62,460 nucleotides of DNA from an uncultured Oxalobacter sp. (GTDB taxonomy: Bacteria; Pseudomonadota; Gammaproteobacteria; Burkholderiales; Burkholderiaceae_D), in contig CAKQQG010000006.1 of NCBI GenBank assembly GCA_934270705.1, positions 1 to 62,460 of the forward strand, in the 5' to 3' direction. Within the stretch, counting starts at the first letter, position 1, and the number at the start of each line of letters is the position of its first letter. Shown here piece after piece: positions 7,577-17,854 of the stretch. The translations under genes were made by a program, and so were the position numbers. The notes beneath the pieces were generated by a model that was not told the DNA's origin, made no database searches, and saw only the letters and a program-made list of their open reading frames with translations.

Positions 7577-7960
7577 TTATCTTCTGCCGTCCGGACCGCG
7601 TTTTCCGTCCGGGCCGTGTTTGCCATCCGGGCCGTGTTTACCATCGGGACCGCGTCTGTCGTCCGGACCGCGTCTGTCGTCCGGACCGCGTTTGCCTTCA
7701 GGGCCACGTTTGCCTTCAGGACCACGTTTGCCTTCAGGACCACGTTTGCCTTCAGGACCGCGTTTGCCTTCAGGACCGCGTTTGCCTTCAGGACCACGTT
7801 TTGCATCATGGTCACGTTTGCCTTCAGGGCCACGTTTTCCGTCCGGGCCATGTTTTGCGGCAGGTGCATGATTTCTGTCAGGGCCAGGACCTCCCGGAGG
7901 AGCGGCGAAAGCAGTGGATGCAAACAGACCTGCAACCAGAACAGCAAGCAGTTTTTTCAT
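7577..7960 (-). CDS. Secreted collagen-like Gly-X-Y repeat protein
   Basis: A 127-residue predicted exported protein. MKKLLAVLVAGLFASTAFA is a Sec signal peptide with an AFA cleavage site. The mature chain of about 108 residues begins APPGGPGPD and then has 15 hexapeptides, mostly GPEGKR with GPDGKR, GPDDRR, GPDGKH and GPDGRR variants and one disrupted unit (DHDAKR). Each hexapeptide is two collagen triplets (GPE + GKR), so a triple-helical, strongly basic rod is possible, though without a visible trimerisation domain. The ATG at 7960 has a good ribosome binding site (aaggaaac). A frame extension to 8212 has no signal peptide and is rejected. No function is known to me. It lies in the putative tRNA-Leu island. 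Confidence 0.75.
   Translation of the reverse strand: MKKLLAVLVAGLFASTAFAAPPGGPGPDRNHAPAAKHGPDGKRGPEGKRDHDAKRGPEGKRGPEGKRGPEGKRGPEGKRGPEGKRGPEGKRGPDDRRGPDDRRGPDGKHGPDGKHGPDGKRGPDGRR
7581..7850. repeat. 18-bp tandem DNA repeats in the collagen-like gene
   Basis: The hexapeptide repeats are encoded by 18-bp tandem units, six of them nearly identical in the centre. Such arrays change copy number by slippage or recombination. There are no unique spacers, so this is not a CRISPR array. Confidence 0.85.
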
Positions 7961-8369
7961 TTTCGGTTTCCTTAAATTAAAAAGAGTAAAAACGAATAAA
8001 AATGGACATGCCAGTACATTTAACGTGTGGTCGGTCGTTTGGTTGACAAAGACATGCAAAAAAATAGTCTTGTCGTTCGGCAGGGATGCCGGCGTGTCCG
8101 ATGTTGCCGGTATCGGGTTGTGACTGTGACGGGAAACAGGGATATCGACCGGCAATGTCACGTGTGGGATGGTTTGCCGCTTTTTGGGGAAAATCGTGTT
8201 TGGGTGTATCATATAGTTTTAGTATGTCTGCCAAGCGTTTCTTAAGTCGTTGTTCCGGTTGTATGCGTCAGGGGCGTGATACGGGTCGGAATCTTCCTTT
8301 GGAAATGTATGCCATATGGGTGGGCCGCGGGTCCCGTCTTTCAACATTTCCTGTGTGCAAGCGTCGAAC
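7961..8369. other. Intergenic region before the nuo operon
   Basis: About 409 bases between the divergent collagen-like gene and nuoA. It must hold promoters for both. An A+T-rich segment around 8203-8225 is a plausible nuo promoter site, but I cannot name convincing -35 and -10 boxes. No gene is supported. Confidence 0.5.
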
Positions 8370-8729
8370 GTGAATCTAGAAAATTACTTCCCCGTTCTGC
8401 TTTTTCTTCTGGTCGCTCTGTTTTTCGGTGGTTCTTCCCTGTTGCTGGGACGTATTCTGGCGCCGCACAAGCCGGATGCCGAGAAGGTATCGCCTTATGA
8501 ATGCGGGATGGTTCCTTTCGAGAACGCGCGCATGAAGTTCGACGTCAGGTTTTATCTGATCGCCATTCTGTTCATCCTGTTCGATCTGGAGACGGCGTTT
8601 CTGTTTCCATGGGCTGCAGCCATGCATGAACTGGGGTGGCAGGCTTTTGTCGCGGCCATGGTGTTTCTGGCCGAACTGGCGGCCGGTTTCTGGTACATAT
8701 GGAAAAAAGGTGCGCTCAACTGGGAGTGA
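8370..8729 (+). CDS. nuoA: NADH:quinone oxidoreductase subunit A
   Basis: A 119-residue inner-membrane subunit of complex I with three predicted helices. It carries the family landmarks YECGM (here PYECGMVPF), the [18 protein letters not shown] segment in the quinone-site loop, and the C-terminal [11 protein letters not shown], almost identical to other betaproteobacterial NuoA. The GTG at 8370 is chosen because it gives the family start ([11 protein letters not shown]) and usual length; an ATG at 8316 would add 18 unrelated residues. No clear Shine-Dalgarno precedes the GTG. It is the first gene of the nuo operon. Confidence 0.95.
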   Translation: MNLENYFPVLLFLLVALFFGGSSLLLGRILAPHKPDAEKVSPYECGMVPFENARMKFDVRFYLIAILFILFDLETAFLFPWAAAMHELGWQAFVAAMVFLAELAAGFWYIWKKGALNWE

Positions 8730-8732
8730 TGT

Positions 8733-9212
8733 GTGGCCATTGACGGTTTGCTGAACAAGGGGTTTGTCACGACAACGCTGGACACGGCGATCAACTGGTT
8801 GCGTACCGGTTCGATCTGGCCGGTGTCGTTCGGTCTTGCATGTTGTGCGATCGAGATGATGCACAGCAGTGCGTCCCGTTACGATATGGACCGGTTCGGG
8901 ACGTTTTTCCGCGCGTCTCCGCGCCAGTCCGATTTGATGATCGTGGCGGGGACGCTGTGCAACAAGATGGCGCCGGCCTTGCGCAAGGTGTACGACCAGA
9001 TGGCGGAGCCGCGCTGGGTGGTGTCGATGGGTTCCTGTGCGAATGGCGGCGGTTATTATCATGATTCCTATGCGGTGGTGCGTGGATGCGATCGCATCGT
9101 GCCGGTCGATATTTATGTGCCGGGATGTCCGCCAACTGCGGAAGCCTTGCTGTATGCGCTGATGCAGCTGCGCGGCAAGATCCGGCGGACTTCGACGATC
9201 GCACGCCAGTAA
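8733..9212 (+). CDS. nuoB: NADH:quinone oxidoreductase subunit B
   Basis: A 159-residue subunit holding the terminal [4Fe-4S] cluster N2, which passes electrons to quinone at the junction of the peripheral and membrane arms. The adjacent cysteines C37 and C38 in [10 protein letters not shown] and the later cysteines in MGSCANGG and PGCPPT are the four expected ligands. It starts with GTG three bases after the nuoA stop codon, so translation is probably coupled. Length and sequence are typical for betaproteobacteria. Confidence 0.97.
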   Translation: MAIDGLLNKGFVTTTLDTAINWLRTGSIWPVSFGLACCAIEMMHSSASRYDMDRFGTFFRASPRQSDLMIVAGTLCNKMAPALRKVYDQMAEPRWVVSMGSCANGGGYYHDSYAVVRGCDRIVPVDIYVPGCPPTAEALLYALMQLRGKIRRTSTIARQ

Positions 9213-9223
9213 GCGGGGAAAGC

Positions 9224-9829
9224 ATGCAGAGAAATCCGTATGAACTGGCTGAAAAGCTGCGCGAGAGATTCGGCGCCGATCTTCGGGATGTTTCCCTGGC
9301 TTTCGGGGAAGTGACGGCAGTCGTTCCGTTATCGGCTTATCGTGAAGTCATGCTGGCTTTGCGTGATGATCCGGCATGGCGTTTCGAGGAACTGATCGAC
9401 TTGTGCGGTCTGGATTATGCGGGGTATGGCAATTTCGAAAAGGGACCTGCCGGCAAGCGGTTCGCTGTGGCGGTGCATCTGTTGTCGCTGACGTTCAATT
9501 GCAGGCTTCGGGTCAGGGTGTTTGCAGAGAATGAGGAAATGCCGGAAGTGCCTTCGGTCTCGGATATCTGGCCGTCCGCGAACTGGTTCGAACGGGAAGC
9601 GTTCGATCTGTACGGTATTCTTTTTTCAGGGCATCCCGATTTGCGGCGCATTCTGACGGATTACGGTTTTGTCGGACATCCGTTCCGAAAGGATTTTCCG
9701 GTACAGGGCTATGTCGAGATGCGTTATGACGAGAAGGAAAAACGTGTGGTTTACCAGCCGGTGACGATAGAACCACGGGAAATCACGCCGCGTGTGGTAC
9801 GCGATCCGGATGGAGGCGACGTGCGATGA
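9224..9829 (+). CDS. nuoC: NADH:quinone oxidoreductase subunit C
   Basis: A 201-residue peripheral-arm subunit (30-kDa homologue) that helps form the quinone-proximal module with NuoD. Recognisable segments are [31 protein letters not shown], written here as the family pattern [19 protein letters not shown], and the following GHPFRKDFP. It is a separate gene, not fused to nuoD as in E. coli. The ATG at 9224 fits the family start and has a GGGGAAAG ribosome binding site. The last four bases overlap nuoD. Confidence 0.96.
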   Translation: MQRNPYELAEKLRERFGADLRDVSLAFGEVTAVVPLSAYREVMLALRDDPAWRFEELIDLCGLDYAGYGNFEKGPAGKRFAVAVHLLSLTFNCRLRVRVFAENEEMPEVPSVSDIWPSANWFEREAFDLYGILFSGHPDLRRILTDYGFVGHPFRKDFPVQGYVEMRYDEKEKRVVYQPVTIEPREITPRVVRDPDGGDVR

Positions 9830-11079
9830 CGGATATCCGCAATTACACGGTCAATTTCGGGCCGCAGCATCCTTCCGCACATGGCGTGTTGCGGCTGATT
9901 CTCGAACTGGATGGCGAAACGATCGTCCGTGCCGATCCGCATATCGGCATGTTGCACCGCGCCACGGAAAAACTGGCGGAACAGCGGACGTATCTTCAGG
10001 CATTGCCGTATATGGATCGTCTCGATTATGTGTCGATGATGTGCAGCGAGCATGCCTATGTGATGGCTGTCGAAAAGATGCTGGGTCTGGAAATTCCGGT
10101 GCGTGCGCAGTATATCCGGGTGATGTTCGATGAGATTACGCGGATCATGAGCCATTTGCTCTGGATCGGTTCGCAGGCGCTGGATATGGGGGCCATGGCG
10201 GTTTTCCTGTATGCGTTCCGCGAGCGGGAAGATCTGATGGATTGCTATGAGGCGGCCAGCGGAGCGCGGATGCATGCAGCGTATTACCGGCCGGGCGGGG
10301 TCAACCGCGATTTGCCGGATTCCATGCCGCTGTTCAAAAAGACCCGTTTCCAGAGCGAAAAGCGTGTCAGGGAACTCAATGCCAACCGGCAAGGGTCGTT
10401 GCTGGACTTTATCGAGGATTTCACGAACCGGTTTCCGAAGTGTGTGGATGAATATGAAACGTTGTTGACGGATAACCGTATCTGGAAACAGCGACTTGTC
10501 GGTGTGGGGGTCATTTCTCCGGAAGATGCGCTGGCTTCGGGGTTTACCGGTCCGATGTTGCGCGGCTCCGGTGTGGAATGGGACTTGCGCAAGAAGCAGC
10601 CCTATGCCGTGTATGACCGTGTGGATTTTGCGGTGCCTGTCGGCAAGGAAGGGGATTGTTACGACCGCTATCTGGTGCGCGTCGAGGAAATGCGCCAATC
10701 GAACCGGATTGTCCGGCAGTGCGTGGACTGGCTGAAGAAAAATCCGGGGCCGGTGAAGTCGGATGATTACCGGGTTTCGACGCCGCCGCGCGAAAAGATG
10801 AAAACCGGCATGGAAGAATTGATCCATCATTTCAAGCTGTTTTCGGAAGGATTCCATCTGCCGGTCGGCGAAGTGTATTCGGCGGTCGAGGCGCCGAAGG
10901 GAGAATTCGGCATTTATCTGGTGTCGGACGGCGCGAACAAGCCGTTCCGGATGAAGATACGCGCGCCTTCCTTTGTGCATTTGCAGGGACTGGAACAGTT
11001 GATACGCGGGCATCTGATACCGGATGCCGTGGCGGTCATCGGCAGTATCGATATTGTGTTTGGCGAAGTGGACCGCTAG
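9826..11079 (+). CDS. nuoD: NADH:quinone oxidoreductase subunit D
   Basis: A 417-residue peripheral-arm subunit (49-kDa homologue) that lines the quinone-binding cavity next to cluster N2. It opens with [18 protein letters not shown], the characteristic motif bearing the quinone-site histidines, and includes [12 protein letters not shown] and the C-terminal [12 protein letters not shown]. Its ATG overlaps the nuoC stop (ATGA), indicating coupled translation. Length is standard for the stand-alone subunit. Confidence 0.97.
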   Translation: MTDIRNYTVNFGPQHPSAHGVLRLILELDGETIVRADPHIGMLHRATEKLAEQRTYLQALPYMDRLDYVSMMCSEHAYVMAVEKMLGLEIPVRAQYIRVMFDEITRIMSHLLWIGSQALDMGAMAVFLYAFREREDLMDCYEAASGARMHAAYYRPGGVNRDLPDSMPLFKKTRFQSEKRVRELNANRQGSLLDFIEDFTNRFPKCVDEYETLLTDNRIWKQRLVGVGVISPEDALASGFTGPMLRGSGVEWDLRKKQPYAVYDRVDFAVPVGKEGDCYDRYLVRVEEMRQSNRIVRQCVDWLKKNPGPVKSDDYRVSTPPREKMKTGMEELIHHFKLFSEGFHLPVGEVYSAVEAPKGEFGIYLVSDGANKPFRMKIRAPSFVHLQGLEQLIRGHLIPDAVAVIGSIDIVFGEVDR

Positions 11080-11099
11080 GGAAAGCGAACGGGTGAGTT

Positions 11100-11576
11100 A
11101 TGTTGTTGAGTGACGAGGCATACCGGAAGATCGAAAAGGAACTGGCGAAATTCCCGCCGACGAAAAAGCGTTCGGCGGCGATTGCCGCACTGACGATCGC
11201 GCAGGATGAAAAAGGGTGGCTGTCGCCGGAAGTGATGCAGGAAATCGCGGATTATCTCGGTGTACCGGCGGTGGCGATCGAGGAAGTCGCGACGTTTTAC
11301 AGCATGTTCAATACCCGGCCTGTCGGCAAGTACAAGATTGCCATATGCTGCAATCTGCCCTGCGAAATGACGGGAAGCGACGTGACGGCGCAGTATCTGA
11401 AAGAAAAGCTCAATATCGGTTTCGGCGAAACGACGCCGGACGGGTTGTATACGCTGGTCGAGAGCGAATGCATGGGGGCATGCGGTGACGGGCCGGTTGT
11501 TCTGGTGAACAACAAGCAGATGTATATGCGCATGACCAAAGACAAGATCGACAAGCTGCTGGAGGAACTGAAATAA
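11100..11576 (+). CDS. nuoE: NADH:quinone oxidoreductase subunit E
   Basis: A 158-residue subunit (24-kDa homologue) of the NADH-dehydrogenase module, with a thioredoxin-like fold holding [2Fe-2S] cluster N1a. The four ligands are visible as C83 and C88 in CCNLPC and C124 and C128 in [10 protein letters not shown]. The ATG at 11100 starts 20 bases after nuoD, preceded by GGGTGAG. The stop codon TAA overlaps the nuoF ATG by one base. Confidence 0.96.
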   Translation: MLLSDEAYRKIEKELAKFPPTKKRSAAIAALTIAQDEKGWLSPEVMQEIADYLGVPAVAIEEVATFYSMFNTRPVGKYKIAICCNLPCEMTGSDVTAQYLKEKLNIGFGETTPDGLYTLVESECMGACGDGPVVLVNNKQMYMRMTKDKIDKLLEELK

Positions 11577-12877
11577 TGACCTGCCTGCATGACCGTCATG
11601 CCGAGCCGGTGCTGTTGAAAGGACTGACGGGCGACAACTGGTCGCTGGCCGATTATCTGCAACGGGGTGGATACAGTCAGATACGGCGTATCCTTTCCGA
11701 AAGGATGCCGCCGGAGGAAATCGTCGCCGAAGTGCGGGATGCGGGATTGCGCGGACGGGGCGGCGCCGGTTTTCCTGCGGCGCTCAAATGGGGATTCATG
11801 CCGAAAGGCTACAAGGGGCAGATGTATCTGGTCTGCAATGCGGACGAGAGCGAACCGGGGACGTTCAAGGACCGTGACATTCTCCGGTACAATCCGCATG
11901 CCGTGATCGAGGGCATGTTGATCGCGGCGTATGCCATGGGGATTTCGAAAGGGTATATCTATATCCATGGCGAAATCTGGTCGGTTTATGAACGGTTCGA
12001 AGAAGCGATCGAACAGGCGCGCGAGGCAGGCTGGCTTGGTGAAAACCTGCAGGGTTCGGGTTTCTGTTTCGATTTGCATGCCGTCCACGGGTATGGCGCG
12101 TATATTTGCGGTGAAGAAACGGCGCTGCTGGAATCCATGGAAGGCAAGCGCGGCAACCCGCGGTTCAAGCCGCCTTTTCCGGCGGTCAATGGCCTGTATG
12201 GGCAGCCGACGACGATCAACAATGTCGAAACGCTGGCATATGTGCCGTTCATTATGGCAATGGGCGGAAAGGCGTGGGCTGCGCTGGGACGGGGCAACGG
12301 ACAGGGTACGAAGATATTTTCCGTATCCGGTGATGTGACGTATCCGGGCAATTATGAAGTGCCGATGGGCATTCCGTTTGCCGAATTGCTGGCGCTGGCG
12401 GGCGGTACGAGGGACGGCAGGAAAATCAGGGCGGTGATTCCGGGCGGTTCGTCTTCTCCGGTGATTCCGGGTGAGACGATGCTTTCGCTGGATATGGATT
12501 ATGGTGCGATCACGAAAGCCGGTTCCATGCTGGGAACGGGGGGTGTCATCGTGCTGGACGAGACACGTTGCATGGTCAGGACGCTTCTGAATCTGTCGCG
12601 GTTTTACCGGAACGAGTCTTGCGGGCAGTGCACGCCATGCCGTGAGGGGACCGGCTGGCTGGTGAGGTTGCTCGAACGGATCGAGCGGGGTGATGCCATG
12701 CTGTCCGATCTGGATTTGCTCGATTCCGTCGCGTCCAATATACAGGGTCGGACGGTATGCGCGCTGGGTGATGCGGCAGCCATGCCGGTCAGGTCGTTTC
12801 TGAGGTATTTCCGGAGCGAGTTCGAGTATCACATCAAACACAAACGGTGTCCGGTCGCATCGGGTGAGCGGGTTTAG
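11576..12877 (+). CDS. nuoF: NADH:quinone oxidoreductase subunit F
   Basis: A 433-residue subunit (51-kDa homologue) that binds NADH and FMN and carries [4Fe-4S] cluster N3, the entry point for electrons. Visible motifs are the glycine-rich [17 protein letters not shown] (NADH site), [14 protein letters not shown] (FMN site) and the cluster motif [15 protein letters not shown] with its three closely spaced cysteines; the fourth cysteine is further on (RTVCALGD). It overlaps nuoE by one base and is followed by nuoG after five bases. Confidence 0.97.
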   Translation: MTCLHDRHAEPVLLKGLTGDNWSLADYLQRGGYSQIRRILSERMPPEEIVAEVRDAGLRGRGGAGFPAALKWGFMPKGYKGQMYLVCNADESEPGTFKDRDILRYNPHAVIEGMLIAAYAMGISKGYIYIHGEIWSVYERFEEAIEQAREAGWLGENLQGSGFCFDLHAVHGYGAYICGEETALLESMEGKRGNPRFKPPFPAVNGLYGQPTTINNVETLAYVPFIMAMGGKAWAALGRGNGQGTKIFSVSGDVTYPGNYEVPMGIPFAELLALAGGTRDGRKIRAVIPGGSSSPVIPGETMLSLDMDYGAITKAGSMLGTGGVIVLDETRCMVRTLLNLSRFYRNESCGQCTPCREGTGWLVRLLERIERGDAMLSDLDLLDSVASNIQGRTVCALGDAAAMPVRSFLRYFRSEFEYHIKHKRCPVASGERV

Positions 12878-12882
12878 GCGAT

Positions 12883-15261
12883 ATGGTTGAAGTCGAAATT
12901 GACGGTGAGAAAATAAAGGCGGAAGAAGGGCGTCCACTTCTGGAAGTGGCGCTGGATGCTGGCAAGCCGATCCCGCATTTCTGCTATCACAAAAAACTGT
13001 CGGTAACGGCCAGCTGCCGGATGTGCCTTGTTGAAGTCGAAAAAGCGCCCAGACTGATGCCGGCATGCGCCACGCCAGTGACCGATGGCATGGTGGTGCA
13101 TACCGATACTGGAAAAGTCGCCGCTGCCCGCAAGGCGGTGATGGAGTTTTTGCTCATCAATCATCCGCTGGATTGTCCGGTGTGCGATCAGGGCGGGGAA
13201 TGCCGCTTGCAGGATTATTCGATGGCGTATGGGGCAGGCGCTTCGCGCTACCGTGAGGAAAAACGGGTGGTACTGGTCAAGGATGCCGGACCGCTGGTAT
13301 CGATGCAGGATATGAACCGTTGTATCCAGTGTACCCGCTGCATCCGCTTCGGCGAGGAAATCGCCGGTCGCGCGGAACTGGGGATGGTGCAGCGTGGCGA
13401 GCGTGCCGAAGTGACGACGTTTCCGGGCAAAAAAATCGATTCCGAACTGTCCGGCAATTTAATCGATGTCTGTCCGGTGGGAGCGCTCACTTCGCTGCCT
13501 TTCCGTTACAAGGCGCGCGGCTGGGAGCTGGCAAGCCATCGCGGGGTTTCTCCGCATGATGGGCTTGGCTCGAATCTGAATGTGCAGACCCTGCGCGGCA
13601 AGGTCATGCGGGTATTGCCTGCCGAAAACGAGGCGATCAACGAATGCTGGTTGTCCGACCGCGACCGTTTTTCTTATGAAGCGCTGGATATACCGGAACG
13701 GTTGACGGTGCCGATGGTCAAGCAGGATAACCGCTGGATCGAAACGGACTGGGAAACGGCGCTGAATTATGTCGCGCACGGTCTGACAAGCATCCGGCGC
13801 GACCATGGCGCGATGTCGCTGGCTGCGCTGGTTTCGCCACAGGCGACACTGGAAGAATGTTATTTGTTGCAAAAGCTGATGCGTGGCATGGGGTCGGAAA
13901 AAATCGAGTACCGGCTCGCACAGTCCGATTTCTCGCTGGATGGCAAGGTCGCTCCATGGCTCGGGATGCCTGTTGCGGATATCGAAACGCTTGAACATGT
14001 GCTGGTGATCGGGTCTTTTCTGCGTCAGGAAGCGCCGCTTCTGGCAACCCGTTTCCGGAAGGCCGCGCAACGTGGCGCACAAGTCAGTATGGTGCATGCG
14101 CTCGATGACGACTGGCTGATGCCGGTCGCGGCGCGGCTGGTGGCTTCGCCGGACAAATGGCTGGCGATGCTGGCCGGTGTCATGGAAGTGATCGCTCACA
14201 AAAAGGGTGTGCCGCTGCCGGATGGGTTCGAGGATGTCTTCACGATATTGCGTGCAAAGATGGAACTTGCCGGATCGGCAGGCGATCCAAACGGATGGGG
14301 CGCCGGTATGGAAAAAATCGCGGATTCGTTGCTTGCCGGTGGTAAAAAGGCGGTATTTCTCGGTGCTTTCGCCTTGCGCCATGAGCAGGCATCCCTGTTG
14401 CACCGTGCGGCGGAATGGATCGCCGGTCAGACCGGTGCGGTACTGGGGTGCCTGACGGAAGGCGCCAATGCCACGGGCGCGATGCTGGCCGGAGCCTGTC
14501 CGGATCCGGCTTCCGGGGTTTCCATGAATGACATCGCTTCGGATTCGAGCAAGGCGTTTTTGCTGTTGCATACAGAGCCGGAACTGGAAGCGGCCAATCC
14601 GCCGCGTATGATGGCGGCACTGAAACAGGCGGAAATGGTAGTGGCGATTTCGCCTTTCAAACAGAGTATGGATTATGCGGATGTCCTGTTGCCGGTTGCG
14701 GCGTTTGCCGAAACGGCAGGGACGTTCATCAGTTTCGAGGGGCGTGTGCAGGCGTTCGGCGCGGCTGCCGCGCCGGCAGGACAGGCGCGACCGGCATGGA
14801 AAGTATTGCGGGTGCTGGGCAATTTCCTCGAACTGGACGGATTCGGCTACGACAGTGCGGATGACATCCGTCAGGAATGCCTGGCCGGACGGCGACCCGG
14901 GATGGTGTTGAACAATATCAGCGGCGAAGCGCCCCTGTTCGTTTCGCAGGCGGATGTGCCGCTGCGGCGTGTCGCCGATGTGCCGTTGTACTTTTCGGAT
15001 GTGCTGGTGCGTCGTGCGCCGTCGTTGCGTAAAACCGCGGCGGCGAAAAGTCCGGTCGTGCATTTGCCGGATGCGCTGTTCGATAAACTGGGGCTGGCTG
15101 ACGGCGGGAAGGTTCGTGTCGTGCAGGCGGATGGGGAAGCCGTTTTGCCTGCGTATCGTGACAGGACACTGGCGGCAGGTACGGTCAGACTGGCGACAGG
15201 TCATGCGGCGACAGCCATGCTGGGGCCGCTTGACGGCGAGATCAGGGTGGAACGCATATGA
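12883..15261 (+). CDS. nuoG: NADH:quinone oxidoreductase subunit G
   Basis: A 792-residue subunit (75-kDa homologue), the main iron-sulphur wire of the peripheral arm. The N-terminal ferredoxin domain shows the [2Fe-2S] ligands in CYHKKL, SCRMC and PACAT. Next is the His/Cys3 motif [14 protein letters not shown], then CIQCTRC with the later DVCPVGAL for a further [4Fe-4S] cluster. The rest is a molybdopterin-oxidoreductase-like domain that has lost catalysis in complex I. The final bases overlap the nuoH ATG by four. Confidence 0.96.
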   Translation: MVEVEIDGEKIKAEEGRPLLEVALDAGKPIPHFCYHKKLSVTASCRMCLVEVEKAPRLMPACATPVTDGMVVHTDTGKVAAARKAVMEFLLINHPLDCPVCDQGGECRLQDYSMAYGAGASRYREEKRVVLVKDAGPLVSMQDMNRCIQCTRCIRFGEEIAGRAELGMVQRGERAEVTTFPGKKIDSELSGNLIDVCPVGALTSLPFRYKARGWELASHRGVSPHDGLGSNLNVQTLRGKVMRVLPAENEAINECWLSDRDRFSYEALDIPERLTVPMVKQDNRWIETDWETALNYVAHGLTSIRRDHGAMSLAALVSPQATLEECYLLQKLMRGMGSEKIEYRLAQSDFSLDGKVAPWLGMPVADIETLEHVLVIGSFLRQEAPLLATRFRKAAQRGAQVSMVHALDDDWLMPVAARLVASPDKWLAMLAGVMEVIAHKKGVPLPDGFEDVFTILRAKMELAGSAGDPNGWGAGMEKIADSLLAGGKKAVFLGAFALRHEQASLLHRAAEWIAGQTGAVLGCLTEGANATGAMLAGACPDPASGVSMNDIASDSSKAFLLLHTEPELEAANPPRMMAALKQAEMVVAISPFKQSMDYADVLLPVAAFAETAGTFISFEGRVQAFGAAAAPAGQARPAWKVLRVLGNFLELDGFGYDSADDIRQECLAGRRPGMVLNNISGEAPLFVSQADVPLRRVADVPLYFSDVLVRRAPSLRKTAAAKSPVVHLPDALFDKLGLADGGKVRVVQADGEAVLPAYRDRTLAAGTVRLATGHAATAMLGPLDGEIRVERI

Positions 15262-16334
15262 TGGCTGAAATTCTGTCGCTCGCACATCATTATGGCCGGA
15301 TGGTGTTCGGTTCATGGTGGCCGCTGGTCTGGATACTGGTCAAGATTCATGTGATTCTGTTGCCGCTTCTGGGACTGGTGACATTCCTGACGCTTTGGGA
15401 ACGCAAGGTGATCGGCTGGATGCATGCGCGTCTGGGACCGAACCGTGTCGGCCCGCTAGGGCTGATGCAGCCGATTGCCGATGCCTTCAAGTTGCTGCTG
15501 AAAGAAATCATCGTGCCGGAGCGCGCCGACCGTTTTCTGTTCTGGCTAGCGCCGGTGCTGACGATCGGGCCGGCGCTGGCGGCATGGGCGGTGATTCCGT
15601 TCGGTGCGGATATCGTGCTGGCCGATGTGAATGCGGGACTTTTGTTCGTCATGGCGATCACGTCGATCGGTGTGTATGGCGTCATCGTCGCCGGATGGGC
15701 TTCCAATTCCAAATACGCGCTTCTGGGTGCCGTGCGTGCCTCGGCGCAGATGATTTCTTTCGGCATCCCGCTGGGGTTCGTTCTGGTGACGGTGCTGCTG
15801 GTGTCAGGCAGCCTGAATCTGTCGGATATCGTCATCGTGCAGAATCACGGGTTTTTCGCTTCGCACGGGTTGGGTTTCCTGTCATGGAACTGGATTCCGC
15901 TGTTTCCCCTGTTCATCATTTATATCGTGTGCGCAATAGCGGAAACGGCGCGTCATCCGTTCGATGCGGTCGAGGGGGAATCGGAAATCGTGGCAGGGCA
16001 TATGGTCGAGTATTCCGGTATGGCGTTCGCCATGTTTTTCATGGCGGAATACGCCAATATCATTTTGCTGTCGGCCATGGCGTCGATCATGTTTCTGGGC
16101 GGATGGCTCGCGCCGGTGGACTGGGCTTTTCTGGCATGGGTGCCGGGATGGATATGGCTGGGTGCGAAAACATCCCTGATCGTGTTCGTGTTCATCTGGG
16201 TGCGCGCGACGTTTCCGCGATACCGTTACGACCATACCATGCGGCTGGGCTGGAAAGTGTTCATTCCGGTGACGCTGGCGTATCTTGTGATTGTCGCCTG
16301 CTGGATGCAGACACCGCTGAATATCTGGTATTGA
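15258..16334 (+). CDS. nuoH: NADH:quinone oxidoreductase subunit H
   Basis: A 358-residue membrane subunit with about eight helices, linking the quinone site to the proton-pumping arm. The family motifs [20 protein letters not shown] (split here as [14 protein letters not shown] and PNRVGP), [20 protein letters not shown] (seen as AETARHPFD and EGESEIVAG) and [11 protein letters not shown] are all present; the acidic loop forms part of the quinone channel. Either of two adjacent ATG codons could be the start; the first overlaps nuoG. Confidence 0.97.
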   Translation: MMAEILSLAHHYGRMVFGSWWPLVWILVKIHVILLPLLGLVTFLTLWERKVIGWMHARLGPNRVGPLGLMQPIADAFKLLLKEIIVPERADRFLFWLAPVLTIGPALAAWAVIPFGADIVLADVNAGLLFVMAITSIGVYGVIVAGWASNSKYALLGAVRASAQMISFGIPLGFVLVTVLLVSGSLNLSDIVIVQNHGFFASHGLGFLSWNWIPLFPLFIIYIVCAIAETARHPFDAVEGESEIVAGHMVEYSGMAFAMFFMAEYANIILLSAMASIMFLGGWLAPVDWAFLAWVPGWIWLGAKTSLIVFVFIWVRATFPRYRYDHTMRLGWKVFIPVTLAYLVIVACWMQTPLNIWY

Positions 16335-16338
16335 GGGG

Positions 16339-16830
16339 ATGATGGGAGCGATCAGGCATTTTCTCAAAACGTTTGCGCTGGCCGAACTGGTACAGGGGCT
16401 GGCGTTGACCATGCGGATCATGTTCCGCAGGAAAGCGACCGTCAGGTATCCGGAAGAAAAAACGCCGCTTTCCCCGCGGTTTCGCGGGATGCATGCCTTG
16501 ATGTGCGATGAAAACGGCGAGGAGCGGTGTATCGGCTGCAAGCTGTGCGAGTCGGCCTGTCCGGCGAAAGCCATCACGATCGATATCGCGGAAAGCGGGG
16601 ATGGCTCGCGGCGCACGACACGTTACGAAATCGACCAGAGCAAGTGTATTTTTTGCGGGTTGTGCGAGGAAGCGTGTCCGGTCGATGCCATTGTCGAGAT
16701 ACCGATGTTTGAATATAGTTCCGATAAACGGGGCGATCTCGTGTTCGGAAAGGACGTTTTGCTGGCTGTCGGCAAGGCGTATGAAAAGGAAATCAGGGAG
16801 GCCAAATCGGCGGATGCACCTTATCGTTGA
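16339..16830 (+). CDS. nuoI: NADH:quinone oxidoreductase subunit I
   Basis: A 163-residue subunit with two ferredoxin-type [4Fe-4S] motifs, [12 protein letters not shown] and [12 protein letters not shown], which bind clusters N6a and N6b and relay electrons from NuoG to NuoB. The N-terminal amphipathic helix before residue 40 attaches it to the membrane arm. Two adjacent ATG codons at 16339 and 16342 are both possible starts. It lies four bases after nuoH. Confidence 0.97.
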   Translation: MMGAIRHFLKTFALAELVQGLALTMRIMFRRKATVRYPEEKTPLSPRFRGMHALMCDENGEERCIGCKLCESACPAKAITIDIAESGDGSRRTTRYEIDQSKCIFCGLCEEACPVDAIVEIPMFEYSSDKRGDLVFGKDVLLAVGKAYEKEIREAKSADAPYR

Positions 16831-16853
16831 GGGTGTTTGGCCTGTGGAAAATT

Positions 16854-17513
16854 ATGGAATTTGAAACCGTCCTGTTTTATGTTTTCGCCGCCATTCTCGT
16901 CATGTCGGCGCTGCGCGTGGTGACATCGGGCAATCCGGTGCATGCCGTGCTGTATCTGGTGCTGTCGTTTTTTACGGGCGCGGCGCTTTGGATATTGCTC
17001 AAGGCGGAATTTCTGGCGTGGATTCTGGTGCTGGTGTATGTCGGCGCCGTCATGGTGCTGTTCCTGTTCGTCGTCATGATGATGGATATGGATATGCCGG
17101 AACTGAAAAAGGTGGCGAAAAAGAATATGGCGGTCGCCTCGTTCGTCGGTGTCGTCATCGTGCTGGAAATGTCGGCTGTCCTGTTCAGGGGATTTTATAC
17201 GGCGGATTTGCGTGCGCCCGAAAGCGCATCGCAAGTGGGACTGACGGCGTCGATCGGCAAGGCCTTGTTCACGGATTACCTGTTCAGTGTGGAAATCGCC
17301 GCCATGATCCTGCTGGTGGCGCTGGTGGCGGCGGTGACGCTGACCTTGCGTTACCGGCGTGATGCCAAATATACGTCGGCCGCTGTCGCGGTTCGTGTCG
17401 ATCCGAAAGAACGGATGCGGATCGTCGAAATGAAAGCGGAAACGGTCGCGGAAATGCCCGACAGCGCAACCGGAACGCCACAGGAACATGAGGTACGGGA
17501 GGATGGGCGATGA
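16854..17513 (+). CDS. nuoJ: NADH:quinone oxidoreductase subunit J
   Basis: A 219-residue membrane subunit with five predicted helices. The helix around [18 protein letters not shown], containing the pi-bulge glycine region important for coupling, is typical of NuoJ. The C-terminal 50 residues are a hydrophilic tail. The ATG at 16854 gives the family start MEFETVLFY; an upstream TTG at 16827 would overlap nuoI and add nine unrelated residues. The stop overlaps nuoK by four bases. Confidence 0.94.
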   Translation: MEFETVLFYVFAAILVMSALRVVTSGNPVHAVLYLVLSFFTGAALWILLKAEFLAWILVLVYVGAVMVLFLFVVMMMDMDMPELKKVAKKNMAVASFVGVVIVLEMSAVLFRGFYTADLRAPESASQVGLTASIGKALFTDYLFSVEIAAMILLVALVAAVTLTLRYRRDAKYTSAAVAVRVDPKERMRIVEMKAETVAEMPDSATGTPQEHEVREDGR

Positions 17514-17818
17514 ATGTGACGCTTGTCCATTATCTGATTCTCGGCGCGATCCTGTTTTCGATCGCCGTGATGGGAATTTTCATGAACCGGCGCAATCTGC
17601 TGGTGCTGTTGATGTCGATCGAACTGATGCTTCTGGCGATCAATATGAATTTCATCGCATTTTCCCATTATCTGGGAGATGTGGCCGGTCAGGTGTTCGT
17701 GTTTTTCATTCTGACGGTCGCCGCGTCGGAGACGGCGATCGGGCTGGGGATTCTGGTCATTCTGTTCCGGAAGATACACTCGGTCAGGGCCGATGACATG
17801 GACAGCCTGAAGGGATGA
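17510..17818 (+). CDS. nuoK: NADH:quinone oxidoreductase subunit K
   Basis: A 102-residue Mrp-related membrane subunit with three helices. It has the two conserved membrane glutamates, one in [14 protein letters not shown] and one in [11 protein letters not shown], which belong to the proton path. Start and length match the family exactly and the gene overlaps nuoJ by four bases. Confidence 0.97.
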   Translation: MNVTLVHYLILGAILFSIAVMGIFMNRRNLLVLLMSIELMLLAINMNFIAFSHYLGDVAGQVFVFFILTVAASETAIGLGILVILFRKIHSVRADDMDSLKG

Positions 17819-17854
17819 TGCCATTTAACTTGTCGTATTACGGAAAGAACTGAT

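Noticed and set aside
7581..7850. Regular short repeats resembling a CRISPR array
   Set aside because: The units are 18-bp tandem repeats without spacers and encode the Gly-X-Y hexapeptides.
7961..8212. N-terminal extension of the collagen-like gene to 8212
   Set aside because: The added 84 residues have no signal peptide or motif, whereas the ATG at 7960 has a ribosome binding site and starts a proper signal peptide.
11297..15315. Long antisense ORFs opposite nuoE-F and nuoG
   Set aside because: They are shadows of strongly conserved nuo genes, without family motifs or plausible starts.
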